From the NCBI GenBank assembly GCA_003254885.1, contig QANT01006776.1, forward strand, positions 16,229-80,228: a DNA stretch of 64,000 nt, read 5' to 3'. A model generated the notes under the pieces. That model did no database searches. It was not told where the DNA came from and worked only from the letters and a program-made list of their open reading frames with translations. The translations under genes and the position numbers were made by a program. Of the stretch, positions 48,420 to 60,816 are shown in pieces. The DNA comes from Purshia tridentata (taxonomy: Eukaryota; Streptophyta; Magnoliopsida; Rosales; Rosaceae). The first letter of the stretch is position 1. The number at the start of each line of letters is the position of its first letter.

Positions 48420-49028
48420 ATATTATTGTAGAAATATATTCATGTGTGTTTGGTACATACTAGCACATTTTATGGAATGAATAGAACTACCAAGTTCCTT
48501 GTATTTGAGTTTAACTAAATTGATTTGATTATCTTTAACTTATTTTCATATTTACCATCTGGAATTGAATCCTAAGTCTCTTCTATGGATTTGTTTGGTT
48601 TACTACTTGTCTCAAAGTCTCTTCTTGATGGGCTGCTATTTGGCAGTTCAATCTTTCATCCCATATATTTAGTACGTAACTAGTGACTGGTGAATATGCC
48701 ATTTATTATGTGAGTATATTTAGCCAAATTTCTAATTTAAAATTTGATACCATCTATAGAAATTACATTGAATAAAATAGAGTACAGTAACTACCATTTG
48801 TACCCCCTCTATACACAGCCTGACAGATTGGAATTTGGAACTTACTTCAGTCTTCAACTCTTCATGACCCAAAAAAAATAAAAATAAAATCGCAGTGAAA
48901 TTTTACACCATTTTCGGAGAAGCGTTCTACCATTTGCAATTTGCAAAGCGTTGGAACTTGGAAGCGGGTATGCTGCACAAGTTGTGAGTTTAAAGCCACT
49001 TTTGGGGTCACCAACTAAAAGGGTCAAC
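48420..49028. other. Intergenic, promoter region of GSH2
   Basis: AT-rich. No gene is supported. The ATG at 48951 is in frame with GSH2 and could extend it by 26 residues; I kept the start at 49029. Confidence 0.55.
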
Positions 49029-52000
49029 ATGGGTGCTTCGTATTCTTCATGCTCTCTTTCCACCACACTCCCCACTGACCCCGCTCACTCATATTCCATT
49101 ACCACTGCTTTTTCTCAAATAACACAATCAAGATTACCAAATCCATCTTTCAAATTAAACTCAACCAACCAAATCTTCCAGACCCATCTCAAGATCATGT
49201 CCCAACCATCTCAAGCTTTGCCTCTCAAGTGCGGCAAAGTTGTAGTTAGGGAGACCCAAGAGGGAAGTACCACAAAACCCATGTTAAATATTCATGGGAT
49301 TGATCAAGAACTGGTTGATAAGATGGTGTATGATGCTCTTGTTTGGAGCTCTCTCCATGGGCTTGTTGTTGGTGACAAGTCTGTTCAGGTTAGTGGTATC
49401 ACCTAGCTAACTTTTAGTTTGGTTTCAACTGATGAAAGCAGTAAAGATTGAAAATTGCTGTTTCGCGTCTTTGGTTTCTTGAAAAATTTAATACTTGATT
49501 CAGCAAGTAATTGTAGAACTGTAGAAGACTAGGATGAGATTTTCTGAGAATAAATTGAATTTTAGTTCTTTACATAGTTTTTGGGTATTGCATTTTTATT
49601 CTGATTATATGGGAAAAAAAGTGATTGAGAGAATTTCTTAGTTCGGTATCAAGTTTTACATGACACCCCAGTGCTTTCTGAAATTTTTTTTCTAAAAGTA
49701 TAGTTCTTTGTAATTATATGTGGAAACAAAGACAAAAAAACTTTACTTTTTAATAACTTAAGAATAATTCAAAAACTTTTAGTTGCAAGAAGCTATAGAA
49801 ATTTTACTCTACGATAACTATGTAAAGTTATAACTTGAATTTACAGAGGTCAGGAAAAGTACCTGGTGTAGGAATGGTACATGCCCCGTTTGCTTTATTA
49901 CCAGTGTCGCTTCCAGAAAGTCATTGGAAGCAAGCATATGAGTTGGCCCCCATATTTAATGAACTTGTTGATCGAGTGAGTTTGGATGCAAAGTTTCTGC
50001 AGGATTCACTGTCCAGGTACTTTTTCTCATAATCTTTTTTATTATGTATGTGATGTAAAATGAACTTGCAGATGATTTAGTTTAAATGAACTTAGGAAAG
50101 CCTTGTCCAATCTGCTTCACTTGGATTTATCAAAAAAGAACAGTTGTGGGTGAGCCGAGCGAAACCCTTTGGTGTATCTGGCCATCTAGGCAGCAGGATA
50201 TAGAACTTGTCTTGCTCTTAAATTGTGCTTTAGAAAAAATGTTTAACCCCAATTAGGGAGACACTTGGCCCTAAAACTCTTAGTTTAGACTTAAAGAAGT
50301 TGTATATAGGATAACAGGGAAGATGCTGATACATGACAGCTGCAGCTGTTATCTATTGAGTATTCACTCTAGAGATTAGAGCTATTCTTGAACTAATATA
50401 ATAATAATCTTCAAATTGCAGAACGAAGAAAGTCGATCCTTTTACATCCAGACTTCTAGATATTCATTCCAAGATGCTAGAGATTAACAAGAAAGAGGTA
50501 ACTGTATATCAATACTACTTTTGGACACTAATTATTGTAGGAGAATTTTATCTTAGTAGAATGTGATTTAGTTGAACATCTCCAGATTGTTGTAATGCTG
50601 TTTGGTAATTGGTTATTTTCTCTATAAATTTGTTGGATGATTTTCTTTTAGTTACATATCTTGTAAGTTATATGAAAGATACAAAATCCCATAATAGCAA
50701 AGAGGAATCATTGCATTATTATGTAGTTCCAGACACCACTTATGGTTCATTTGATTTGATTTGATTTGCTTTAACTGTTTTTTGGTGGAAAACAGCAGAT
50801 ATCATTGTTGTTCATGGATGCTAAACTTTTCTAATCTTAAACAGGAGATACGCTTGGGTTTACATCGCTCAGATTATATGCTTGATGAACAAACTAAATC
50901 ACTCCTTCAAATAGAGATGAACACAATTTCATCTTCTTTTTCAGGACTCAGTGGCCTTGTTAGTGACCTTCACAGGTTAAGTAGTAGGAGATTTTGAAAT
51001 AAACATGTGTTCTTTTACGAGTTTCAGAATAGTCAATGTAGTACTGGGTTTGACTTATGAAATGGTTCCAATGGTACTGTTCATGGTATTAAACTCCACC
51101 AAAATTTTCTGTTAATATTCTCAGCTTTCCAATGTGTATAAAATAAACACAATAAGACATACTAAGTATTTTACCCTTAGCTTCTCATTTTTCAGGAGCT
51201 TACTTAATCACTATGGAGAATTTCTTGGATTAAATTCCAAAAGGGTTCCTAATAGCGCTGCATGCAGTCAGTTTTCAGAGGCTTTGGCTAAAGCTTGGAC
51301 TGAGTACAATAATCCCAGGTTAAAATTCAAAAAATGGTTCTTTTGTCTCCTTCTGCTGCTACATTCAATGCAGTGATTAATGGTGCAGTTCACTCTGGAT
51401 ATATGCACAGGGCTGTAGTTATGTTTGTGGTTCAGGCTGAAGAACGCAACATGTATGACCAGCATTGGCTTTCTGCTGTGTTGAAAGAAAGATATCCTTT
51501 TTAGCTCTGCAAAAAGCTTCCATATTGGAGAAACCTTTAACATATCCATATTCTTTTGTTGTTTATAATCCTTCAAAAGATTTATTTTCTATTTTTCGAT
51601 TTTGTTCTAGATGGCTTTTGATTAGTCTTAATTTACCATATGATGAATTGTGTGCTTCAAGGTCCTTGCTAGAATATGCATATACGAAATTGTAGATAAA
51701 GAATCTAAGCTATTGTATTTGTTTCCTTGAAACTATACGATAAACAGCTTATAGAAAAAAATTAGGAAATTAATTAGTTGTAAAAACAATATATGCTAAG
51801 AAGTCTTCTTTATGAATATTAATTATTAGTATCTGAAGAAGCTAGTTTAAAATTTCATGAATAGTCATGTTCCTTAACTGTATAACACACATAATGTATC
51901 AAGTCTGCGGAAAACTTTAGCAGAAATTGATGCACAGGGGGAGCTTCTACCAGATGGAACACTTGTTGTGTATGTATCTTAGCCATGGAAAGTTTATTGT

Positions 52001-53416
52001 AATGCTCTAGATTTGTGCACCTAGCATATTATATCTTTAACTTCAATATCTTAAAATGCTTTTAACTTGCAGGAGTGGCCAAGAAATTGCAATTGTTTAT
52101 TTCCGAGCTGGGTATACACCAAATGATTATCCTTCTGAATCAGTAAGCAAGTGTTACCCTTTCCTGCTTCTCAAATATTAATTCTGTTCTAAGAGGACTG
52201 AGACATTCTTATTTTTAGTGGTGAACATCTGTTGTTTAGTAGCAGAAATGTAGTTACCTATCCACAAAAAAGGGGAAAGAAAAAATAAGAGCAAACCTTA
52301 ACTCTATAAAGGCATATGTAGATCTACCCTGTTTCTGTCAGGACTCAGGGGTGACTTTTGTCGGCCATGACTTTGTGTTTACCCAATTGCAAAAAGGTGA
52401 CCTCAGAATAGTATGTCTATTATATGGTTCTTAGTAGCATAGTGGTTCTATTTGTAGGAGTGGAGAGCAAGGCTACTTATGGAGCAGTCATCTGCCATCA
52501 AGTGCCCATCAATATCTTATCATCTAACAGGGACCAAAAAGATCCAACAAGAACTTGCAAAGCCTAATGTTCTTGAGAGGTATTGTTGATTTAACACACC
52601 ATCCATTGTTAAAGTATCCTAACAGAAGCTCGGTGTGAGTTTTTCCCAATATTAGGGAAGAATGGTCGTCATTGTTACAACCAGTAACCTTAAAACTTTC
52701 TATCGTATTTGTGTGATCAGGTTCCTTGATGATAAAGAGGACATTGCAAAATTGCGAAAATGCTTTGCAGGATTATGGAGTTTGGATGACTCAGATATTG
52801 TCAAAAAAGCAATAGAAAGCCCGGAGTTGTTTGTCATGAAGCCCCAGAGAGAAGGCGGAGGTCAATGTTTTTAAAGCTTTGCTCTCCTATTGTTGTACTG
52901 ATAGTCTAATATTAAGTATTATTAACAATTACACTTCAGGAAACAATATCTACGGCAATCATGTAAGGGAAACCCTCATAAAATTGCAGAAGGAAGGGTC
53001 AGAAGCAGATGCTGCTTATATCCTAATGCAGAGGATATTCCCTTCTGTTTCTCCCACATTCTTGATGCGCGATGGCATTTGTTATAAAGATGATACTGTA
53101 TCTGAGCTTGGGATATATGGTGCTTACTTAAGGTATATGACTTTTGTGACTAAATTTTTGGGTTGATTTTTCTTTTTCTTTGTTGATTTGGTGGTGTTCC
53201 ATCAGACAGTTCTGTTGGCATTGTTTATAACGTGCAAACAAAGCAGTAGCTAAAGGCTTAGCATCATTGTGCCACATTTTTCATTAATACAGGAAGAAAG
53301 AGAAAGTGATCTTGAATGACCAATGTGGCTACCTGATGCGGACCAAGGTTTCTTCATCGGATGAAGGTGGAGTTGCAGCTGGATTTGCAGTCTTGGATAG
53401 TGTATATTTAACCTAA
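49029..53416 (+). CDS. GSH2: Glutathione synthetase
   Basis: Twelve exons: 49029-49388, 49847-50016, 50422-50497, 50845-50975, 51196-51318, 51411-51491, 51889-51969, 52073-52142, 52458-52579, 52721-52860, 52940-53132 and 53293-53416, giving 556 residues. The enzyme joins gamma-glutamylcysteine and glycine with ATP, in cytosol and plastid. Recognisable segments include [21 protein letters not shown]-grasp residues in [27 protein letters not shown], and the C-terminal [21 protein letters not shown]. Residues 1-56 look like a transit peptide; an internal Met (49197, MSQPSQ) could give a cytosolic form. An in-frame ATG at 48951 is an alternative start. The intron after exon 6 is AT-AC (U12 type). 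The family match is very clear. Confidence 0.95.
51492..51888 (+). other. AT-AC (U12-type) intron of GSH2
   Basis: The intron starts ATATCCTTTT and ends in AC, and carries TTCCTTAAC at 51870-51878, 10 bases before its 3' end. Donor and branch site both match the U12 consensus. Joining at AG|A gives [17 protein letters not shown], as expected for the family; no GT-AG solution does. Confidence 0.92.
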
Positions 53417-53829
53417 GGAAGCCGGCTTCCTAATTATGCTTAAAAGTTGAACGGGTTAATTTATTGAGCCAAATAATTCTTGTTTGATTTTTCACTCATA
53501 AAAACATACTGAGATTTCTCCATTTTCTCTTCATTTTTACAAGGGGAAAAGAGTGACGTTTGTCTTGTGATTCCTTTTGTGAATGTATTAGCACTACAAT
53601 TGCTCCTAACCATTACTTTCTTTCGTAATGGTATCAAAAGTATTAGTAGTTGATATGATGGATAATTGAACCCAACTTCAAAAACCTGGAAGAAGTTTCA
53701 TTCTGAAAACTATAAAAAAGCGTAAATACATCACTCATACTCCCAAGACCTCTGAGGCTCTAAGCAATCTTGCAAGTTGCAAATGAAAGCCAAACATTTC
53801 CATGTCAAAAAAAATGGTGCTAACTATAT
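53417..53829. other. Convergent intergenic, GSH2 and DUF1068 3' ends
   Basis: AT-rich 3' UTR sequence of both genes. No further feature seen. Confidence 0.6.
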
Positions 53830-54872
53830 TCATGAGTATACTTTCGTATCTTCCCATCCAACCTCACGAGCTCGTCTCTCCCATACTTCTGAAAGCCTAA
53901 GCTCTGCTGCAAGTTCTGCTTCAGCCCTCTCCCTTGCTTCTTCACAAGTTTCCATTCCTGCATTACACTTTTCTGCCTCTTGTTGGTAGTGTGAAGACAC
54001 TCTCCTAGCGCCCATTAATAATGCATCGGTCCGTTGCAAGGTTTCATTGGCTACAGTTTGCTGCAAACTTAGCTCTTCGGACATCAAGGCTATGATATCC
54101 TTCTCCATTTCCTCTTTCACTTCTGGTTCATGTTCACCACAGTCTGCACGACAGTAAAGGAAATGATATTGATAATAATTATCTGAAGAAAACTTGTTTA
54201 AAGTTTGGCTCGAATTTCAAGTTAACATTCCACAAAGAGAGCCCTTTGACAACTTGATCCTTTCATGAAACAGTGAAGCACCAAGAATCAAATTTTAGAT
54301 AACATAAATGGATGCAAGACAGAGTGAACTGACCTGACAATCAGGCGTTGATAATATCCGAAAAAGTGGCAAATGAAAGACAACATTAAATCGTGTCTTC
54401 CAAAAATAAATTCCAATATAATCGATAAAATCATGCTTGAGATACACACAGAACAAACAATATTGTGCGCGCTCAAGTATGCCTCTTTATAAGAAGTTCA
54501 GACTTCAAACATGAAATTGATAGAGGTTAAAGCATCATGTGCTCTGCCAAAAAAAGAAACATACATTCTAAAACAATTGTTAACTTATCCAGCAAACAAA
54601 GTATTTACTTACACTTCAAAGTTGAAGAACATTTCTCAATTTGGTTAAAGTACATTTAAGTTGAGAATCATTCAAGACTGAATCTCACCCAAAGCTATAG
54701 GGTCGAAATCCTTTGAACAATCACAAGGACATGGAGGACATGAACCATTCTCCTTCAAGCGCCAGTATAATGGTGGACGTATGGTGTACCCAACCAAGCA
54801 CACACCCACCAAAACCAAAACCAGCCTCAGACCACCAGTACTACAAAACCAATAGGCTGTTGAATAAGCCAT
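53830..54872 (-). CDS. DUF1068 protein (ELMO/NKS1 family), Golgi type
   Basis: Two exons, 54872-54689 and 54143-53830, give 165 residues. An N-terminal membrane segment (GLRLVLVLVGVCLVGYTI, about 14-31) is followed by a short Cys/Pro cluster (SCPPCPCDCS, about 44-53). The rest is a charged coiled-coil-like region (SLQQTVANETLQRTDALL, AEKCNAGMETCEEARERAEAELAAE). This layout is the DUF1068 family. By family knowledge these are Golgi proteins thought to scaffold pectin (homogalacturonan) synthesis enzymes. Single-pass type II topology is inferred. A single intron of 545 bp follows the Cys cluster. Confidence 0.88.
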
Positions 54873-56114
54873 CTATTCCCTAAAAAAGACAAAACCCAAC
54901 TTTGGTTTGATTCCAAAAATGCAGAGTGCCCAAGATCAGATATCAAAACCCCATTTCAAGATCTGGGTTACACTTATAATTTCACCAAAACCCAAAGTTG
55001 AAAGCACTTTTAGGACTTCTAGGAATGCGTGAAATAGTTGCAAAAATAATGGAAGATACCCAATTGAAGACCTGGGACGTAGAATGAGAATTTACCGTAA
55101 GAAACACATTGGGGAAGTTTTGCTTCAGATAGAATTTTATATCTACGTGAGTCTGTCAAAGACAACATCTGCTTTTCCACAAAAATAAAGAAGACCCAGA
55201 TCCCGGTAAAGTGTAAAGAAGTGATTTATTATAGTTTTTGCCAAGAGGGGAAGAGAGAATGTGGCAGTGAGAGAAAAAAGTAAGATTCGGTTACCAATTT
55301 GGGTTAAACAAGAATGTTGCTTTAATAATTGTGTCTGCTCGAGAATAGGAAACCTTGTTTTGTGAAAGATTGTATTTTTGTGCCCAATGTTGGTACATGG
55401 TAAGCGTGTCAGTCCCTCACTCAGCCACCAGTAAAATGCTTCATTTCTTTTCTCAACTATCTCTGTAAAAAAAAGGCAAAAGAAATGAATTTTTTTGTTT
55501 TTGGCTGATGACAGTGATTGTATGTAACATTATTTTCTCTTATTTTTTGCTTAGTTTGTTAAGATATCATGCTCTGCATTCAAATGATCACGTTATGGAA
55601 GTTTTCTCACTTTTCTGGAAGAAATTTAGGAATGTAATTAGTCAGAAAATCAAACTAATAGCCTTTTTTTTTTTTACATGATTTATTGGAATATGAAATA
55701 AGAGTGATGCAAATCCTCATTACAACACTTTCAGCCCAGAAAATCCTCATAACACAGAAAGCAGTAAAATTTTAAACACCAAAGCATCTCCTTTCTGAAT
55801 GAGTGTTAACAATAAACCTTGTATCTTTGCAAAACATTGCCAAAAATAATCTCTGTTTTGGATCAGTATGCAACTGAGAAGCGAAGGGTCACTACAGTTC
55901 TTTCTAATGTTTGAATGCTTCTGATCTTCAGATATTTCATAACGAAAGTCAGAGTATTTCCTATGCTGAGATCATTTGAACACCAATTAATGCTGTTAAT
56001 TTCTATTTCCAACATTCAAGAGATACTATGAACATACAACAGTCAAGTACAGATCAAATCAAAAGAATTCCCAACCCAATTTGCTGGGCAGCCTATGTTC
56101 ATGTTCTAAGAGAA
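54873..56114. other. Intergenic, DUF1068 promoter and AT74-like 3' region
   Basis: No gene is seen. The first ~400 bases likely contain the 5' UTR and promoter of the DUF1068 gene. A T-rich run lies near 55664-55674. Confidence 0.55.
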
Positions 56115-57870
56115 TCAGTTTGGTTCATGATTTGCATAATCAATTGATTGCTGAAGTTTTTCATCCGATTCGTGCCAAACGTCATCATTGTCTCCACTAT
56201 CTTCCGAGTCAGCTAGACGGTCAAAAAAAGCATCAAGGTACCACGGGCAACGTTCATTCCATTCACCCTTGTTGGCCTGAGCTCGCCACATTTGGTCAGC
56301 TATCATCTCAGGGGAGAGACCCCATTCTTGTAGTTCTTTCTCAGTGTGATGGATTGCTAAGCTATACTCTCCACCTGCTCCTAATTGCATCACTCTATAT
56401 TCACAGTTCCCAAGATTGTTTAGGTGCTCGAATTGCTCGACCGTCCACTTGAACCACTTCATGAGGAAGACGCGCGATGTTAACCCATGTGATACAATTA
56501 TAAGATTCAGGTCCTGGCAAGGGTCATGGCGAAGCCTGTTCATGTCTATGTCCCTCCATAAAGATTCAAGAAAACCTGCCATCATCTGTGGTATTAGACA
56601 ATATACTCATTTCGAACCTTTATGCAGCAATCAAATAGATAAATAAACACACTTCTGAGTTTTCAGGCCGTTTTGAAAAATTCACATCTGATTCAGAAAG
56701 AATGGTGTCATATTGACCTCCTAAAGCTGCATTTAATTGGAAACTAGTTAATGACTTTTAACATTGAGAAAATTTTAAGGCTAGTGATTCATACAACTCT
56801 GCAGCGTGAGCATTGTTTTATGGGGGCTGTTTTATTAAATTGGACTGATTATCCACAAAGTTGCCACTAAGAAAACATAAAGTAAAAGATAAAATAATGA
56901 ACACAAAAAGATAAAGTGATAAAGAACCGAAAAAAACAGAAAAGGAAACAAAAAAGGTGAAGTTTTGGAACTTACTGCATTCACAAACAACCAAGTTCCC
57001 CAATTGGGTATCTTCAAAGTCCTAAAATATCACTTCTTAATTAACGCTGTGAAGCTAGTTAGGTGTTGTATTGTAAAAGCACATCACATAATGACACAAC
57101 CCAATATGCCCATAAAACAAAAAAGAGTAAAGCTTTTACAGAGATAAATTGGGTGTATAGTTAAATTGACCAAGCACAAGAAAAAAAAAACAAAAAACAA
57201 AAAACCAAAAGAAAAACAAGAAAAAAGCACATCACATAATGACACAACCCAATATGCCCATTAAACAAAAAAGAGTAAAACTTTTACAGAGATAAATTGG
57301 GTGTATAGTTAAATTGACCAAGCACAAGAAAAAAAAAAACAAAAAACAAAAAACAAAAGAAAAACAAAAAAAAAAAAAACAAGAAAAAAAGAACATACTG
57401 GAAACACGATCGTAGACATCCGCGGCGGACTCGCCCTCCGGGAAGCGATAGAAGAACCTCCCAAACCTCTCCCTGGTCTCCTTAACGGCCTTCATGCGAT
57501 CCTGCACTTGGAAGTTACCAAAATCCTGCTCGCGTATCCGACACTCCTCGCGGACGCCGATGACACGTGTCCGGGAGAAGGCGCGTCCGATCTGACAGAG
57601 CGTGGAGCGCGTGCGCTCGTAGGGGGAGACGTAGAAGTAGACGCGCCAGTTTTTGGGGTTGCTGGAGTCGGCGGTGTCGGAGACAACGCGGTGGAGGTGG
57701 GCCCCTGCGAGCCGGGCCTGAGCCAGGCCCTGTTCGGTTAGCGAGATTTTGTGGTCCGGGGTTGTTGTGTAGGCGGAGGTGTCGAGATTGCCTTGGGATT
57801 CGCCGTGTCGCAATAAAATTATCCGTTTGGGTAGAATTGGTTGCGCTTTGCTTTTGCAATTTGAATGCAT
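56115..57870 (-). CDS. Phosphoglycerate-mutase-like (histidine phosphatase) protein, AT74 type
   Basis: Two exons, 57870-57399 and 56575-56115, give 310 residues. The histidine-phosphatase signature RHGESQGN is near 20-27, so the predicted nucleophile is His21. YERTRST and the acid/base Glu region (RIREQDFGNF) follow in exon 1. The second His is in IIVSHGLTSR at the start of exon 2. The C-terminus is acidic (ADSEDSGDNDD). By family knowledge this is the broad RHG phosphatase superfamily; plant AT74 proteins have no proven substrate. Exon 1 is notably GC-rich and exon 2 AT-rich. The intron holds a 148-bp tandem duplication and long A-rich runs. Confidence 0.9.
57076..57371. repeat. 148-bp tandem duplication in the AT74-like intron
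   Basis: The stretch from about 57076 (CACATCACATAATGACAC) recurs 148 bp further (about 57224) with few changes. Both copies end in A-rich CAAAAAAC runs. It lies near the 5' end of the intron in gene orientation and looks like a recent duplication with A-tract slippage. Confidence 0.8.
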
Positions 57871-58739
57871 TTTAGATCTCTCTTAGATTTCTCCACACAC
57901 ACACTGGCTATGTGGAAATGTGCTGTTTTCAGTTGTGGCTTCTTTGTTTCTTTAATTTTCGTCTATTTGTTCACAATTCATAGACCCTGTGTTACGTGGG
58001 ATTTAGCCTATCATTGATCGTGGGCTTGCCTTCTGAGTTCCTTTCTCTTTCCCAAATTTATAGGCTTCCCCATTTCTTTTTTATTTTTGACCTTTTGGGT
58101 TTTTTGACATATTAATCATACCATTTTTATTATAATGCAAAAAATATTACATTTTTTATTTTTTGTTAAAATTCTTACGCGGTTGTCTATACACTTGAGC
58201 TAAGTTTATACATTCCAGCTGGTCAAGCTGTCCTTGAATGTTGATAATGAATGAACCTGCCAAAATGCCCAAAACAAAGAAAAAAGGAATTACTAGTAAT
58301 GAAATCTAATGAAGGCTGAAAGGGAGTCATGCCCACAAAGCAAGAAATCTTCTGCTTCTTTGAAATTTTGACTTTTGACCAACAATTTTGTATTGTTTAG
58401 AGTTAAGACAATAAGCCATGTTTACATAAATGCTAATTAATAGATATACATTGATGGGTATGATATTTGTTTTTCAGGAAAAAGAAGTATGCATGGTGTA
58501 TAATTGGATCCAAATATAATCTGAGCAACAATATTTGATTTTCTATACCATTTTATCTTTAATTAATTTAAGGTAACTGGATCCATAATTAATGGGTTAA
58601 ATTTTTTTCTTTTTTGTTCGACTTATTTATTGAATACTAGTTATTTTCTTAAAAAAGTATTCATAAAGGAAGGGGCAAAAGAGTATATTTATTTAATAAA
58701 TTTACACTCTTTAGTGGGAAATCAGAATAAAGCAGAAAA
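57871..58739. other. Intergenic, upstream of the AT74-like gene
   Basis: AT-rich, with a CACACACAC run just before the start codon (57894-57904). No gene is supported. Confidence 0.55.
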
Positions 58740-58812
58740 TGGAGACGCGGGGAATCGAACCCCGTGCCTCTCGCATGCGAAGCGAGCGCTCTACCATATG
58801 AGCTACGTCCCC
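58740..58812 (-). tRNA. tRNA-Ala (anticodon CGC)
   Basis: Read on the minus strand it starts GGGGACG and closes with CGTCTCC plus discriminator A. The D arm (GTAGCTCATATGGTAGAGC) holds an internal A box, the anticodon stem CTCGC/GCGAG encloses TTCGCAT, and the T arm has GGTTCGATTCC. The anticodon is CGC. A TTTT follows as a Pol III terminator. It is intronless. Confidence 0.96.
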
Positions 58813-59775
58813 GTTGTTGTTGAAGATGGTGGAATTTAAATATTTACTGTAACATGTCGCTGAACTTTCACATACTAAGAGCGCATAGCGCATACCCACA
58901 TGATAAGTAATTGCAGCTTCCTAAACTCACTTGGAATTTGATATCTCAGCTGGCTGATTTGTTAGCCTTTTCTTTCATTTAGCATATACTCCTCCAAAGG
59001 TTGATAAACTGGTTCTGTTTACTATATATTTTTAGCTCATTGTGTTCATACATATACTCACAGCTCTAGAGTTGGGAAAAATAACTATGCTACTTGCTTT
59101 TCCATTGTTATTTAATTTCTCAGACCACTTCTACACAACCATTTTGGGAATTACTTTCTCTTTTTTTTTTTTTGGAAAGGTGGGTTGGGTGGGGTTTGTT
59201 CTTTTCGGGTCAAATATCAACTTTCTTCTTATTTGAAGGAGATTCGTTTTGCAAGATTTTTCTTAATTAGTGTATGTGGATCTGATGAACAGAGCAATAT
59301 TCTTCATATATGAGATTTGTGTTATATGTTATATGAGGTCCTTTGTTGTTAACTGTAGAGAATCTCAAAATTAGATCAATTATAAGTTATTAAAATACAT
59401 ATAGTGGCACAAAATTTTTTTATGGGACCAATAAAATCAATTATTTTATACACGTTTAGTTTCACCCATTTAATTACTTTAAAATCTTACGTTTATTTTT
59501 TTAAAAATATGATAAGATGTTTGATGAAATGCTTCAAACAGACTAACTCAGAAATAATGAAATATATTTTAAAGTTTCTTTCTTATAAAAATTATATAAT
59601 CACATTGCACTAAGAAAACTTATAGATCCACCACTGATTACATAGGTTAATGGACCTATTGTAGTCTCTCATGTTGCCAAAGTAAAGCCAAAAACACACT
59701 TGTTAGTTTAGCTTTGTATGAAACCACCTGTTAACATATTATTAAAATTAATCAGATTGAGATCATTATGCAAAC
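58813..59775. other. Intergenic between the two tRNA genes
   Basis: AT-rich, with a T run near 59160-59174. No other feature recognised. Confidence 0.6.
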
Positions 59776-59857
59776 GTCGATATGTCCGAGTGGTTAAGGA
59801 GACAGACTTGAAATCTGTTGGGCTTCGCCCGCGCAGGTTCGAACCCTGCTGTCGACG
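59776..59857 (+). tRNA. tRNA-Ser (anticodon UGA)
   Basis: An 82-nt class II tRNA. The acceptor stem is GTCGATA with TGTCGAC and discriminator G. The anticodon stem ACAGA/TCTGT encloses CTTGAAA (anticodon TGA). A long variable arm (TGGGCTTCGCCCGC) and a T arm with GGTTCGAACC follow. A TTTTT terminator comes right after it. Confidence 0.96.
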
Positions 59858-60541
59858 TTTTTGAGCCTTTTTTATTTTTTATTTTTCACCCGTTTCCTTC
59901 TTCTAATTTCAAAGTAGTTTCTTAAGCCGCACTCGGTCGTTTCTAAACAAAGCCTATCCAAGCATGGTACATACAAGTACAACCCTCACTTAATTTCACC
60001 AATAATTTAATTTCATGACTATTATTGGAATATTGTAGAAAGAAAATTCAATATTATTTTAATTTTATTTGACAGATTGTATTATTTGTCATACTTTTTC
60101 ATTTTTCATTTTTCATTTATAAAAAAATAATAATTATACAAGATGAATAGAAAATAATTAGTACTTAATTCATATTAATTGGCTTATTAATTGGTGCATG
60201 GATTTGATCTTTAATTTTATGATATGGACTTAATTTCATGAGAAGGGAAAAAGCTGAAAATGCCAAATTAATGGTGTGGTACTTGGTAGCTTGTTTGGAA
60301 GAGAGATAGATGTGCATTGCAGGTAGACCATGTGATCAACTTGAATTTGAAATTAACTCCACCTGAAATCTGCACAAAGCATATAGAGTCATTGAATGCT
60401 CGAATGCAACATTTTTTATACTTTCATTAAACCACACTAACCACTAGTACCTGTGCGTATAATGTAGTCAATAATCACAATGCTATTTCCTTCATAAAAA
60501 AAATAGATAAGTAGTAAATTTATAAGATAAAACTTTAAGGT
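59858..60541. other. Intergenic, tRNA-Ser to MITE
   Basis: AT-rich, with no supported gene. Confidence 0.6.
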
Positions 60542-60816
60542 CTCGTTTGGTGTACATGATATTGGATAGTATAAATAGCTAAATTCATGTGTATTCAAGA
60601 ATAAAATTTCTAATTTAAAGTTATAACATGTATTAAGATAGACTAATCATAGGAAAAACTTATTTCTTCCCATCCTCTCCAAAATGAAAAGATTAAATAA
60701 TACATCTTCTTTCAATATTTTTTCTTCAAGTTAGAACATATCATTCATGTTCTTCTATGAATACATATGAATTTAATTTTTTATCCTATCCAATATTATC
60801 CTATGTACCAAACGAG
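60542..60816. mobile_element. 275-bp MITE
   Basis: The ends are imperfect inverted repeats of about 28 bp: CTCGTTTGGTGTACATGATA at the left and the complement of CTATGTACCAAACGAG at the right. Inside is AT-rich and non-coding. No clear target duplication is visible, so the superfamily is left open. Confidence 0.7.

Noticed and set aside
57492-57875. Several long overlapping frames on both strands at the GC-rich AT74-like exon
   Set aside because: Low stop density from high GC explains them; only the minus-strand histidine-phosphatase frame has motifs.
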